Shown: piece after piece, positions 13,602 through 24,639 of the stretch | How positions within the stretch are numbered: position 1 is the stretch's first letter | How the letters are laid out: each line of letters opens with the position of its first letter | Source: Steromphala cineraria | Taxonomy: Eukaryota > Mollusca > Gastropoda > Trochida > Trochidae | Length of the DNA: 64,000 nucleotides | Assembly (NCBI GenBank): GCA_916613615.1 | Contig: OU744724.1 | Coordinates: forward strand, 43,626,662-43,690,661 | Direction: 5' to 3' | Notes under the pieces: generated by a model | What the model saw: the letters and a program-made list of their open reading frames with translations, nothing else | The model's database searches: none | What the model was told of the DNA's origin: nothing | Position numbers and translations under genes: made by a program

Positions 13602-14129
13602 ATAATATAATTCAGTATATGTCAGTATAATTCAGTACCTCTTCTTTTTTACTGTATCGTACTTTTTTGAAACTTACAATAACAATTTGACATTGCAGAC
13701 GTTGGATTTACTCTCCATTGTGAACCACTCAAAAAGACAACTGCACAAAACATTCGCTAAATTATCATCCGGTTAGTATTTTCATTTCTACCATACTTCC
13801 ATACATACATCTACCCAATGTTAAAAACATTCATTTCAAATGCTATATTCAGTTCCAGCTATTCCATAATCATCTTTGACCCTTGACCTATGACTTAAGT
13901 TGTTGTTGAGACTGAAGAGCACGTTAAGGGGAGATAACCCCTCCTCCCCGTAGCACCTTGATAAGACCCCTGTGTCATATTCCTCTGGGGTTGTTATCGT
14001 CACGGTGGGACCAGGTGACACTAATTACCTGTGCTAGTGTTTATCTTAATCCTTTTGTTTTCCATATACCTGTCAGGTTGCTCATCATACCTGAGATATA
14101 GAACACCGCTCTGGCATTAAAGTCCCGCT

Positions 14130-14259
14130 GAAATTGATTGGAAATACACACCCTTGTAATAGCGATTGAATTCGACGGATATTGGAATGTACATGAAATT
14201 GATTGGAAATGCACACCCTTGTAATAAGGATTCAATGCGACGAATATTGCAATGTACAT
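14130..14259 (+). repeat. 65-bp direct tandem duplication
   Basis: Two adjacent units of exactly 65 bases, 14130-14194 and 14195-14259, starting GAAATTGATTGGAAAT and ending AATGTACAT. They differ only by scattered substitutions. The terminal GAATGTACAT is repeated once more directly after. Confidence 0.85.
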
Positions 14260-16990
14260 GGAATGTACATGCTTTGGATTTATGTATACATGTAATATGA
14301 ACTATAATTTGATAAGTCTACATAAGCTGAAAAAATAGTTTTTTTTGTTAAGAATCGTATTTGTTATGATCTTTGGGTTTAACTCTCTTTCCATTCTCTT
14401 CCGTCGTCTTTAGTTTATATCTCTTAACTTCTCTTTCTCTGACAATCTCTCTATTATATGCAAAATTGTTTCTTGTTTCATGATTTTGACTTTTTGTTTT
14501 GATGATAACATTTTAGAGTCAACACCAGAATGAAAGCAAAAGGTAAAAAAATCAATGTAAGAAATATCTTAATAAATTTTCAGACATTATCTGCTAATAA
14601 ATAGCAATAGAGTTTTTAAATATCCATTATCCAACTTCTTAAACCTCATAGTTGTTCAACTTCATTCGTCATACAAGTAGTTATACCCTCTTGTCGGTGT
14701 TTGACGTGCGTTTCAAATTTTCCAATTCTAATATCTTCAATGTAGGTATGAAATCTTTATTCTTTTGAACGGTTATCATTCCCTTGGTTCAATTTACATT
14801 AAGAAGTGAAAAAAAAATACAGGGTTGGTCAATTTACCAATACTTAACATTATACATACCACATAATATTTATTCTTAATAAACATTAAACAAATTCTTT
14901 CAAAACTTGAAAATATTTCCAGCTCACTTTTTATATGTTAACCGTCAATCACACATGTCAAGATTAACAAAATGCGAAAAAAAGATCATTAAAATCTTTA
15001 TGTTATGTCAACCACTCACAATCAAACCTAGAACTGATGATATCGAAAGAAGAGAATCCAATTCCATACGACAGTCCTTAACGAAACGTTTCTACATTGA
15101 TTACAAAAACTTCATTCTTTATATAAGGATTTCCAGTCCTTGTTAAATCTGACTGCGCCTTAGTTGCCATTGCTTCACATGTCTTCTCCTAGTTAACAAT
15201 GTAAGACCGATACCTAATACCCCAATCAGTGTAATTGCCTTGTCACAAGAGCAACTGCCAATGCAACAAAGGGTATTTGACAGAGTCACTAGGTTCCTTA
15301 CCATTGACATTTCTTCATAAACCAAAACTCCATCAATAACCACGAGTACTTATAACGCTAGTGTTGCCTAATTTGCCATTAAAGTATAAAATCAAACAAC
15401 AAGACTTACGTGATCTAATCAAAAGGGGGCTTGGATATTTCATCAATCTGAAATCTTTACGGCTTTGGAACCTTGGCATGTTGGTTCGAACTCAGATTTT
15501 CTGTATTTGACGCAGGCATCAATAATGCAATGACACACTACCGACAGAGGAGGAATACATATAGTTGATTGGACTCCTGACATGTGATGTCTTGAATGAT
15601 TGATGGCATTTGGTTGCAAAAGGCAAGCATTTCTCTAAATAGAATTTTATTTATTAATCGGGAAACAAGAAGACGTAATTCCGGGAGCAACCACGAAATG
15701 AGCAGTTTTGAAATTTTAATAAGATTCCAAAATTACCCTCATGGCTTTTGCCCCCAGGGTTGGCAAATTTTTGTATGATCTTTGTGATTTCGTGATGTAA
15801 CATATGTCTGAAGTCGTGATTTGAAATCATGTGTGGGTTTAAAGCTCGTTTCCAATTTTTGATTAGATTAATGATTTGGTCAAAGTTTGTCAAATGCATG
15901 AAAAAAGGTGAGGAAATTTTCTGATGAGGGTTAAATTGTCCCCTGACATGCAATGCACGTGCATTCTATTGTTCCCTATAGCGCAGTGCATAAAGGTCGG
16001 GTGAATTATTATGTGACATAATTTCAGAAATGATGAAATATGATAAAATTTAATAGTGTTTCAGGTGGCCCCAGATGTAGAGAATGCAAACTTATCTTAA
16101 AAGATTTTAAGATCGTTGCGGAAAAAAAAAGAACAAAGATATAAAATCCAGAAACAAACGCAGCTAGAAATATAAACAGAGAGAAATATTGTCAGATGGA
16201 TAAAAAAGACAAAGTAACAAATGAGAAAAGAAATCGAGATCATGAATAAATAAAGCTACCTAGTTTTAAAAGGGGAGTACATACTCGAATGAACTTATTG
16301 AAAAATTCATTTCGAAACAAAAATTACAGGTAATTTGTACTGCTCTGAGTACGACAGCATCCGTCAAACGTTGACTTTCATTGATAAGTGTTTGAGCAAC
16401 CTAATGAACGTATAACAAAAGAGAGCAAACTAAATTGACAATGAAAATCCAGGTTTCAGAAAAATCAGAAATGTTAATGATTTTTTTTGACAAATTCATG
16501 GGGCATCAGGACATTCACTAAAGCTATATATATATCAACAAATCAAATTGTTTTCTGCATTTTTGCGGTGTAAGTTAACTTATAAAATAACTTTAGGGAT
16601 TATTAATATAAGCGTAACGATGTTTAATAATTTACTAAAATGATAAAAACATTTTAATGAAAATATTTTTTTATTTACATTCATCCAAGGTTATTGTATC
16701 ATCATAAAAACAACAATCCTATTTTTAAAAAACACGATCTTAACTAGGCAATTTAAACAGAAATATTCACAATAGTACTCGTAACGTTGATAGTTGCTAT
16801 CAATCAAATACAAAACGCTAATTAGATACTTTAGAGTTTGAAAAAATCTAAATCTGTACAAATTGAGACTGCCAATATTCCAACTCATAAAATACGCTTA
16901 GTCGTTGTGTCAATGTTACTATTGCAATGCTTTACACATCACTAGTAAACATCAACGCCACTTGTATGAAATGAATTTCAAATATTTGAG
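14260..16990. other. Intergenic, no gene seen
   Basis: AT-rich sequence with scattered short frames. A weak B-box-like word, GGTTCGAACTC, lies near 15483 without an A box I could place. The overlapping 60- and 99-codon frames on opposite strands at 15596-15953 show no recognisable family. Confidence 0.4.
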
Positions 16991-16999
16991 TTTGTAAAA

Positions 17000-18240
17000 A
17001 CGGTCTTGTGGGAAACAAACGTACAGTAGCGGGCAGCAGACAATGGAGGGTTTTAATGCGTGGCCCCTGTGGAAGTTGAGTCTTTAACGAATGTCAACCG
17101 AGTAATTGACTTCTAACCCAAAATCTAATTTCCTCAAAATATGCTTTCTACCAAGCCTCTCGTATCTCGTATAGACTGTATTACACAATCAACTTGTACA
17201 ATCGCGATAACGACAGAAGCGCGCTATCGGCGAACGTTTATCATTTGTGATCAATTTCTTCAACATCGAATAATTGCCGAGGCTGCAGTTGACTCTTTCA
17301 ATCTATCAAAGATAAAGCTTTATTCAGACTTCCATCACTGCATGCGATAAGCGAATAATCCACAATAATTTCGCCATAATGTCCTTCAATTGAGCGCATT
17401 TTCCTTGCGCCTGATTGGTCTATTTTCTGACTGGGCAACGTTATAAGGTTTTTGGGCTTAGACTGGTTACTTTCACAGCCATGCGCTTCATCCATTGCAC
17501 CAATCGTCCCCTAATTAATGGTTTTGATAAAGACCTCGAAATACACTGACGCCGTTAGCGCGGCGTTCATAATTATATCATATCATTATATAGTTCTATA
17601 CGGCTGATTAGGAGTATTGACTGGTTTAATTTGGGATCGTCCATTCGAGAGACAAAAGCAAGTAAATGAGCCAAGTTGTACTTCTGAAATTACATCCATT
17701 CGGATCTTTCTACATCCTTCGCAATCAGGGCTATCAATTGAAACTTGTCATCCATTGGGCCATTTGTTGGTTTTGTTATCGACAAATCGCCGTAATTAAA
17801 AGAACAATAATTTCGACAGATTCGTCTAGACTCAAAGAAAAGGTTATCAACGAAATATCATCCAAACACTCAAATTGTTCCCATGTTGGCACAACATTAA
17901 ACAGCAAATATGAATACGGAACGTTTTTGGCGATAACTTGTAATCCAAGAAAGCCCGCCCTCTTTGCCAAAGTGTGTGCAAATAAAAACTTGCACTTCAA
18001 AAGGTATCGTTTGACTTATAAACCGTCTGTTGGTTGACAACATTGTTATGAAATACAATTACGTCGCTTCATTAGCTTCAATTGGCTCTTTAGCATTTAC
18101 TGTATTAATTGGAACATGTTTGGAACATCAGGCGTTGATAAATAGTCTGTAGCCGCCTGATGAATAACATGATCAACAGATTGAATCATCTCGTGGGTTT
18201 GAGAAAGGTTTCTTTCTCCATATTTGGTCGTAACAATTCC
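17000..18240. promoter_or_regulatory. Long candidate cis-regulatory island
   Basis: About 1.2 kb of GC-balanced, non-repetitive sequence rich in homeodomain-, SOX- and CCAAT-like words, for example CTAATTAATGG near 17511, TAATTAAAAG near 17795 and several ATTGG/CCAAT cores. Both strands carry overlapping open frames (17666-18037 plus, 17776-18000 minus). Neither has a recognisable domain, so protein coding does not explain the composition. A 9-bp-stem hairpin lies at 18126-18162. This looks like a conserved non-coding element cluster, but conservation cannot be shown from one sequence. Confidence 0.35.
18126..18162. other. Short perfect hairpin
   Basis: CATCAGGCG at 18126-18134 is the exact reverse complement of CGCCTGATG at 18154-18162, with a 19-base loop. 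No poly-T follows. It lies inside the candidate regulatory island. Confidence 0.6.
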
Positions 18241-18278
18241 TTTTTGAAATCTCTGCAACACTATATTTTCTGACAGCC

Positions 18279-18616
18279 TTAAAGGGGCAGTAGCACTTTT
18301 TTTTGATAATTTTATATTTCATTTTTTTTTATGATAATTATAAGTTAATGCTAAATGTATTATTTTGACAGTGTCAAAAATCTCATTACACACACCAATC
18401 AACCATAGTCAGAGGACAAAGTATTAAGATTCACATAAAATCCATTGGCGGACATTTTGTGTGAAAATGGAATCGCATGGCTAAACTTTACGTTTTATAT
18501 TTGAATTATTACTGCTCCATTTAGTTTAAATACATTGTCTTTCAATTGGAACCATTAATTTTCCTTTTCCTGACATCACCTTATATTCCCCCTTAAAACG
18601 TGCTACCACCTTTTAA
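18279..18616 (+). mobile_element. TTAA-flanked MITE, copy B
   Basis: Second family member, 338 bases, bounded by TTAA at 18279-18282 and 18613-18616. The left terminus begins AGGGGCAGTAGCAC; the right terminus is diverged (a GCTACCACC form in place of GCTACTGCCCC). The interior aligns with copy C in the same orientation and with copy A in reverse. The base before the left TTAA differs from copy A, which supports TTAA as the true boundary. Confidence 0.85.
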
Positions 18617-18619
18617 ATT

Positions 18620-19975
18620 GTGTTTGAACATGGTTTATATTGTGGTTATATCATACAATGGAAGAAACAATGTTTATTCTCTCACTACACTTGGACTTGT
18701 TACACATTTTCACGATCTTTAAAGTGAATCGTTATTGACGAATGTAATTTTACATATGAACTGCATAATTTTTCTTATGTCTATATCGAGATCCTTTTGT
18801 GCTCATTAAGAACATCGACGTCGATGCGTTATTAAATATCATAACGAAATCTGATGGTATTTCAACTTTTGGGTTTGCAATTCCCAAAGTATATTTTTCA
18901 TGACAGTCACCCATAAACTAGCAAATTGAAATTTAAATTTAAAATGCAATATGTCTTTGTCAGTGTCGTTTGTCACGAGAATTTTTTTAATTGCATAAAA
19001 CAACATATAAAAGTTACTCAGATCTTTTTCGAACAAAAACACATATTAGCACAAATTTTAGTGAAATATACTGTTATCATTTCCTCATTTTTATATTGAA
19101 AGTGGCTTTGTCAATAATTAAATATCACCCTGAATGTATCTGGCAAAGGATATTTTGTTTTAAAAAATCATGGAGTATTTCTATGATAAAGCCATTAACC
19201 ATTTTGGAACAGTCTTCGCATATCAAGAATTTTCCTCGTTTACGTTATAAAATCTTTCCAAAAAAATAATCATATGTTTATAATTGTATATTTTAATGTG
19301 TTTGATCAACATTTACCATAAAGGAATATGGAGTGTTTTCACTAGTATTTACTATTACCAGGGTAAATACAATGTAGAATACAACTGCTGACATCCATTC
19401 ATTCTCACAGTAGTTAACACCGATGTATATCATCTAAGCTGTCTAATTAAATCAATTCTTTCTAAATTGTTGGAAGCGGCTTCCATATGTGATTTCCTTT
19501 GAAATATACATGACACACGGGTTATTGGGACACGGCCAGTAGAAACACGTGTCACAGTGTCATTCTATGAATAATAATCAACATTGATGGTATATATGAA
19601 TATGATTATATCTTTTATATCTCATAGGCCTGATAAACAGCATTTACCACAAGTTTTATGTACACAACATCTGTTGAACAGTAACAAGTGTGTTTAACGA
19701 ACAAAGAATTACACTTTTATTTCTGTAATCAAATCATTTAGAATAGTTACCTGGTCTATACTTCATATTTGGTCAGGTAGAGAAAAATTTTTCAAAGCTT
19801 TATAAAATTCTTTCAAATTAAACTTTATTTTCATATCCGTTAACGCTGATATGACTAAATCCTTGTTAATTCTTTCTAATACATTTAGTTTTTGTTCTAT
19901 TTTAAATCTTGATTTTTTAGAAACATTTTGATTTAATATGTTGAAAATAAAAAGATGTTTATAAATATTTGGATT
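18620..19975. other. Intergenic, AT-rich, no gene seen
   Basis: No supportable gene. It contains one half (19376-19424) of a dispersed 49-base repeat whose partner is at 20258-20306. Confidence 0.45.
19376..19424 (+). repeat. 49-bp dispersed repeat, left copy
   Basis: Begins AGAATACAACTG and ends TAGTTAACACCGAT. By hand alignment 40 of 49 positions match the copy at 20258-20306, with no indel. The two copies bracket a pyrimidine tract. Confidence 0.7.
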
Positions 19976-19979
19976 AAAT

Positions 19980-20183
19980 TCTCTGTCTGTCTGTCTGTCT
20001 ATTTCTCCCTCTCTCCCTCTCTATTTCTCGCTCTTTCTTTTCTCTCTATGTCTCTCTCTCTATTTCTCGCTCATATTCCCCTCTATCTCCCTTTCTCTCT
20101 CTCGATTCTCTCTCTATCTCTCGCTCTATCTTTTTCTCTATCTCTCTCGTGCCTAACCCCCCTTTTCTCACCCCCTCCTCCCT
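19980..20183 (+). repeat. Pyrimidine-rich (CTGT/CTCT)n tract
   Basis: Starts with (CTGT)n and continues as CTCT-type sequence. The 76-codon open frame covering it encodes only serine-leucine-rich peptide and is an artefact. A smaller similar tract follows at 20307-20367. Confidence 0.95.
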
Positions 20184-20257
20184 AATTAACGGTTGTCACT
20201 AAGGTATATACAATGTATATCCTAATATGCTATTCGTATCAATGATTAATACGATAA

Positions 20258-20306
20258 AGAATACAACTGTTGACGTTCGTGTATTTACACATTAGTTAAC
20301 ACCGAT
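20258..20306 (+). repeat. 49-bp dispersed repeat, right copy
   Basis: Partner of 19376-19424, same length and orientation. It directly abuts the second pyrimidine tract at 20307. Confidence 0.7.
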
Positions 20307-20367
20307 CCATCTCTCTCTAACTCTCTCTCTATCTCTCTATCTATTTCTCTTTCTGACCTCACTCTCC
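20307..20367 (+). repeat. Short (CT)n-rich tract
   Basis: CTCTCT and TATCTCT units, about 60 bases, immediately after the 49-base repeat. Confidence 0.85.
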
Positions 20368-20379
20368 TCAAATATTTTA

Positions 20380-21055
20380 ATTGATTTAACAAGGATAATC
20401 AATTTGACCAAATTCGTCCTATTGTTTCCATCTTGTATTCTTCCTGTTCCTATCTCTCAATCAACCACTCTTTTAACTTCAAACCATTCAAATCGATTAA
20501 ACACATCTAATCGATCATTTCCAACTTGTCGCCGTTTCCTTAATGTGTCTTAAACACCTTTAAGATTAGAAGTTAAAGTTGCTGAGATTTTTCAAGATGA
20601 TCTTTCATGTATTTACAGAAAGAGACTCGAAAAGTAAACATTCGTAAGCGGATGCTTTAAATCTTCTCATCGTAAGGAGCTAATTAGGATTTCATCCTCG
20701 CAGTCTCACGTGTATTAAGTCAAGTACTCCTTGAAACAAAGCCGAGATCACATCCATACTAGTCGATAAACTCATCCAAGACGTCATCGACTTCTGTGTA
20801 ATCGTTAACGCGGAATGGAGTGAACTGGTCTCGGTTGGTTTGGCTAAGATAAACAGGGAGAAAGGAGAGGGAGAGGACTGAGTTAGAGGATTTATCGTGT
20901 GGTTAGGATAAATATATCTAAATTCAATTCAAAATCATCAAAATTAAAAGGAGCCCCATGAAAAGGATCATATGAGGTCGAAATAAGGGGGGTAAACATT
21001 TGATAAATATTTCTAGACTTTAAAAGACTAGATTTTATTCTTTTTTCGCTATTTT
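20380..21055. other. Intergenic; weak regulatory-like island
   Basis: No gene seen. 20500-20880 is more GC-balanced than its surroundings and contains words such as TCACGTG near 20706. Not enough to call a specific element. Confidence 0.3.
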
Positions 21056-21064
21056 TTGTTTTTA

Positions 21065-21372
21065 ATTGAGGGAGAGTCCTTTGAAATGGGGGAAGACGGG
21101 ATATATAAAGAAAGAGAGGGAGAGGGAAATGGTGGGAAGGGAAGGAGAGAGAAGAGGAGGAAAGGGAGGAAAAATATCAAGAAATGGGAGAGAGGGTTAT
21201 GACAGATAGTAAGGGTAGTAGATAGAAAAGGAATAAGAGAAAAGGCGAGGAAGAGAGGGAGACATTACAAGTAGAGGTATATGAGAGGGAGAGGAGTTAA
21301 TGAGGGAGGCGACAGGGATAGAGAGAGAAGGAAGGGGAGGGTTCGTTAGAGGTGGAGGGAGGGGGACACAGC
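21065..21372 (+). repeat. Purine-rich GGGA/GAGA tract
   Basis: About 300 bases dominated by GAGGGA, GGAGAG and GAAAGG, less regular than the tract at 13.3 kb. The minus-strand open frame across it is proline-serine-rich and low complexity; it is not a gene. Confidence 0.85.
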
Positions 21373-21643
21373 GGAAGTAAACCATATACATTGTACATGT
21401 AGGTCTACTTAGTATGTGACCGCTTACCTTCTTTTCACACTGCGTTTTTAACTGTACATCGTACTCCTATACTTAAACTTTTCAAATCTTTCACATAGAT
21501 AATTATAACAGCATAGATATATAAAGATTGCAAAAACAAGGAACAACAATATATTTCATATCTGAAAACAAAATGGAGATAAATGTTGCAGGATGTATTT
21601 AAATTTATTTTTTCATTTTCCACCAATACAAGTTATTTAAGCA

Positions 21644-22125
21644 GTTCATTTTATAACAATGTTACATAAACATAATCGGTGATATACTTAATGAGTTACT
21701 TCTATCTTTGAAAGTTTTAGTAACAAGCATTTTGAGAGTTTGATAGACCATCTCAAGTATATAATGTAGTTCATTTGGTCACACTGTTACATAATATAAT
21801 TAGTGATATGCTAATGAGTTACCTCCATCTTTGAATGTTTTAGTAAGAAGTATTTTGAAAAACTGAAAGATCTTCTCAAGTGTCTCATACAGTTCATTTC
21901 ATAACAATGTTACATTTCTATGATTGGGGGTATACTTCATTGGTTTCTTTAATCTTTGAACGATTTTAGTTACAAGCATCTTGAGAATTTGATAGACCAT
22001 CTTAATCATTGCAAGCAATAATCATAACAATGTTACATTTCGATGAATGGTGATATGCTAATGAATTACTTCAATCTTTGAATCTATAAACAAGCATTTT
22101 GAGAAACTGATAGACCATTTAAAAT
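21644..22125 (+). repeat. Four-copy tandem array, about 124-bp unit
   Basis: Diverged units start near 21644, 21769, 21892 and about 22015, a spacing of 123-125 bases. Each carries the ordered words GTTCATTT, AACAATGTTACAT, GATAT.CT.AATGA.TTAC, ATCTTTGAA, AAGCATTTTGAGA and TGATAGACCAT. Divergence suggests an old local satellite or amplified fragment. No open frame spans the units in a consistent way. Confidence 0.85.
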
Positions 22126-22129
22126 GGAA

Positions 22130-22925
22130 GATAGATGTCCGAAATCCAAATTTTAGTGTTAAAATAGTGGTTGAAAATTGTATTACAACAACATATCTTT
22201 GATTTTAAAAAAAAAACCTTCATCGAGACATCAAAATGAATCCTTTTAAAAATTTTGGGCTTTTATCTTTACACGAACTGAAGTGAAATAATATGGTGTT
22301 AAAACACACAATGTTATATCGTATCAACAATTTACTGTGTCACAATAGGTTCAATACATCGGTACGTGCCTCCTTTCCTCCAAAGTATTTTTAAAAATAT
22401 TTTATAAGATGTATCTTAGAGAATTTAAAACGTGTATTAATTAAGAAAAGCATAAGTAAAAGTATGATAAGTATTAAATTTACAATGATAAAGTGATCCG
22501 TGTATAAAGTTGTTATACAGTATGTAAAGATGCACGCTTTATTTGTATGTATCATGTACAATAGTCCTGTGGCCTTATGTATTGAAAAGAAACACATCAA
22601 CCAGAAGAGCATTTAAAGTGTCTTGATTTGATAATCAGTGTACAGTAATGTGTTTTTTGGAAAAAAAAATACACAATCACACAGACTCACACGCATCTTT
22701 TCATATCATGTGTACATAAATTCTTGTGTACACGCGAAGCAGTTTCAAGACATTAAATTAAAAATGTACATTAATTTACAGGAATTTTATGCATGTTATA
22801 CAAAGTCCCACAATCATGTTTAAGATAATCAATTTAGAATTTTTGAAAAGCTGACAGAAAATCATGAGATATTTTGGAAAGGGTTTATTAGAAACATTTC
22901 AGCTTTTGCAAAATATCTCTCAACA
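22130..22925. other. Intergenic, AT-rich, no gene seen
   Basis: Short frames on both strands only; nothing recognisable. Confidence 0.45.
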
Positions 22926-22929
22926 AAAG

Positions 22930-23200
22930 AATATGATATATCTTGTTTAAACTTCATATCTTGACCAAACACAACTGTCCAGCAAGCCCGTGCACTTGGA
23001 CCATGTCTGGTTCTGACCGAGCAACTGACCGCTTCAGTTGAGAGAAGTGCAGGCCCTTTATGCTCATCGATCGAAGCGAAACGCAAGCCCCGCCCACTTT
23101 CATTGGACACGCCCCCGGCTGTTAAGTGAATCGGCAACCTTCGGCATTCAATCGGCGATCGTCAGATATTTGAGAATATGTGTTAAATAGTTGTATCGCC
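22930..23200 (-). promoter_or_regulatory. GC-box/CCAAT cluster, candidate promoter or enhancer
   Basis: A GC-rich island in AT-rich sequence. It holds a GC box (GCCCCGCCC, 23087-23095), an inverted CCAAT core (ATTGG, 23102-23106) and a second C-rich SP/KLF-like box (ACACGCCCCC, 23107-23116) in 30 bases. CCAAT reads forward on the minus strand, suggesting minus-strand polarity if this is a promoter. No gene start is visible on either side. A 91-codon minus frame overlapping it has no recognisable domain. Confidence 0.3.
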
Positions 23201-23204
23201 AGGC

Positions 23205-24630
23205 CGATTAATTCACGGATCATGGAAATTGCTGAGGTATATGTAAGTGTAGACCACACTTGGGATATGTGCGGTAGCTTACTTACATACATGAAAGCAT
23301 AAACACTGTACATGTGGCTTCTGTTTCTTGATACACTGAATAAATGTTCAATTTGTGACGTGTTTCGCATGTGACGCATGATGTATTAAAAAAAGAATTA
23401 TAAAAGTAATTTTCATGAATATTATGAATACATTGAACGATTAATGATGATTGAAATTGAAAACGTAACAAAAGAAATTATCTATATACATCACATGAAC
23501 TTATATAGAGGTAACAAACACAACTTTACTTTCATGTTGTATACATATATGCGATTGTAATTTCCATATATACATGCAACAAGGGGTTTAAGTGTCCGGT
23601 TGAACGAATTAGAAGGACCATAATCTGTTTTATTCATTTAAAGGTGTTTACATATATTTTATCATTACTAAGTTTATCAATGCTTATTTCTAACAATGAT
23701 GAGCTATCAAAATTGAAATAAGTTTGAAGTGAGATAGTTATGTAACCACTTGTAACGTAAACAATCAATTCTTTTAATATTTACGAAGGAAAATACTTGA
23801 CATATAAATAAGTAGTATACATATACATTTTATCTCAACTAAAACTCAATGCGGGGAAAGAGATGAATTTATAAAAATAAAAATATCATTATGGATTTAA
23901 TGTTTAATGCGTTTTGATAAATCATCAATTTATCATTTTTTTCCAATTTTAAATTTTTTTGAAATAACATTTGATTTGAAGCAAATAATCATATTTGCTA
24001 TGGTACCATTGCAACTTAAAAAAATATCAAAATGATATAAATTCTCAAAATATACTATTGTAACGACAATTTTATGTATATCATTCATCAACTACGCACC
24101 GGTACATATTCAAAAAGGTAATAGATAGGATTTTTTTTGTTTTGATATTTGTATCATTTTGTATTGCATTGTATTATATTGTACTCTAATTGTATTTCAA
24201 ACTCGTCTGACCTCATTGGTAAATTAAAGTTGCATAGTATAATGCGTGTGAAATGAATAACATGTTTTGGAATATACTAATCATTTGGATATTCAAAGGA
24301 ATAAATACACAGTACGACACAACGAAAATTTTCCTATTACCATAATTGTCAAAACATGCAAAATGAAAATGTGAAAAAAATAAATCAAATATTTCTGAAA
24401 GATGACACCCTATCTACGTAGTTTCTAGTTTCACATTCTAAAATTTCACGCTCCCACATTTCGTATCATTCATAATCCTAATTTTCTATTAAGGGTTCAG
24501 ATTGCAACATCCGGTGTTTAAAATCCGGACCTAACCGTAATGCCAAACGTTCACATTCTAATTTGTCACATGCCACCTTCGCATAACGTACAACCAGATA
24601 TGGGTAGACTGGCGTTCTTTCAAATTGATT
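23205..24630. other. Intergenic, AT-rich, no gene seen
   Basis: Strongly AT-rich with many T and A runs. No repeat or coding signal. Confidence 0.45.
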
Positions 24631-24639
24631 GATGCGTGA

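Noticed and set aside
15478..15500. Possible tRNA B box (GGTTCGAACTC)
   Set aside because: No A box or stem pairing could be placed around it.
17666..18037. 123-codon plus frame, possible exon
   Set aside because: No domain, no clear splice sites, and the opposite strand is also open for 74 codons.
19955..20185. 76-codon plus-strand frame
   Set aside because: Made of the CT-rich tract; no protein-like composition.
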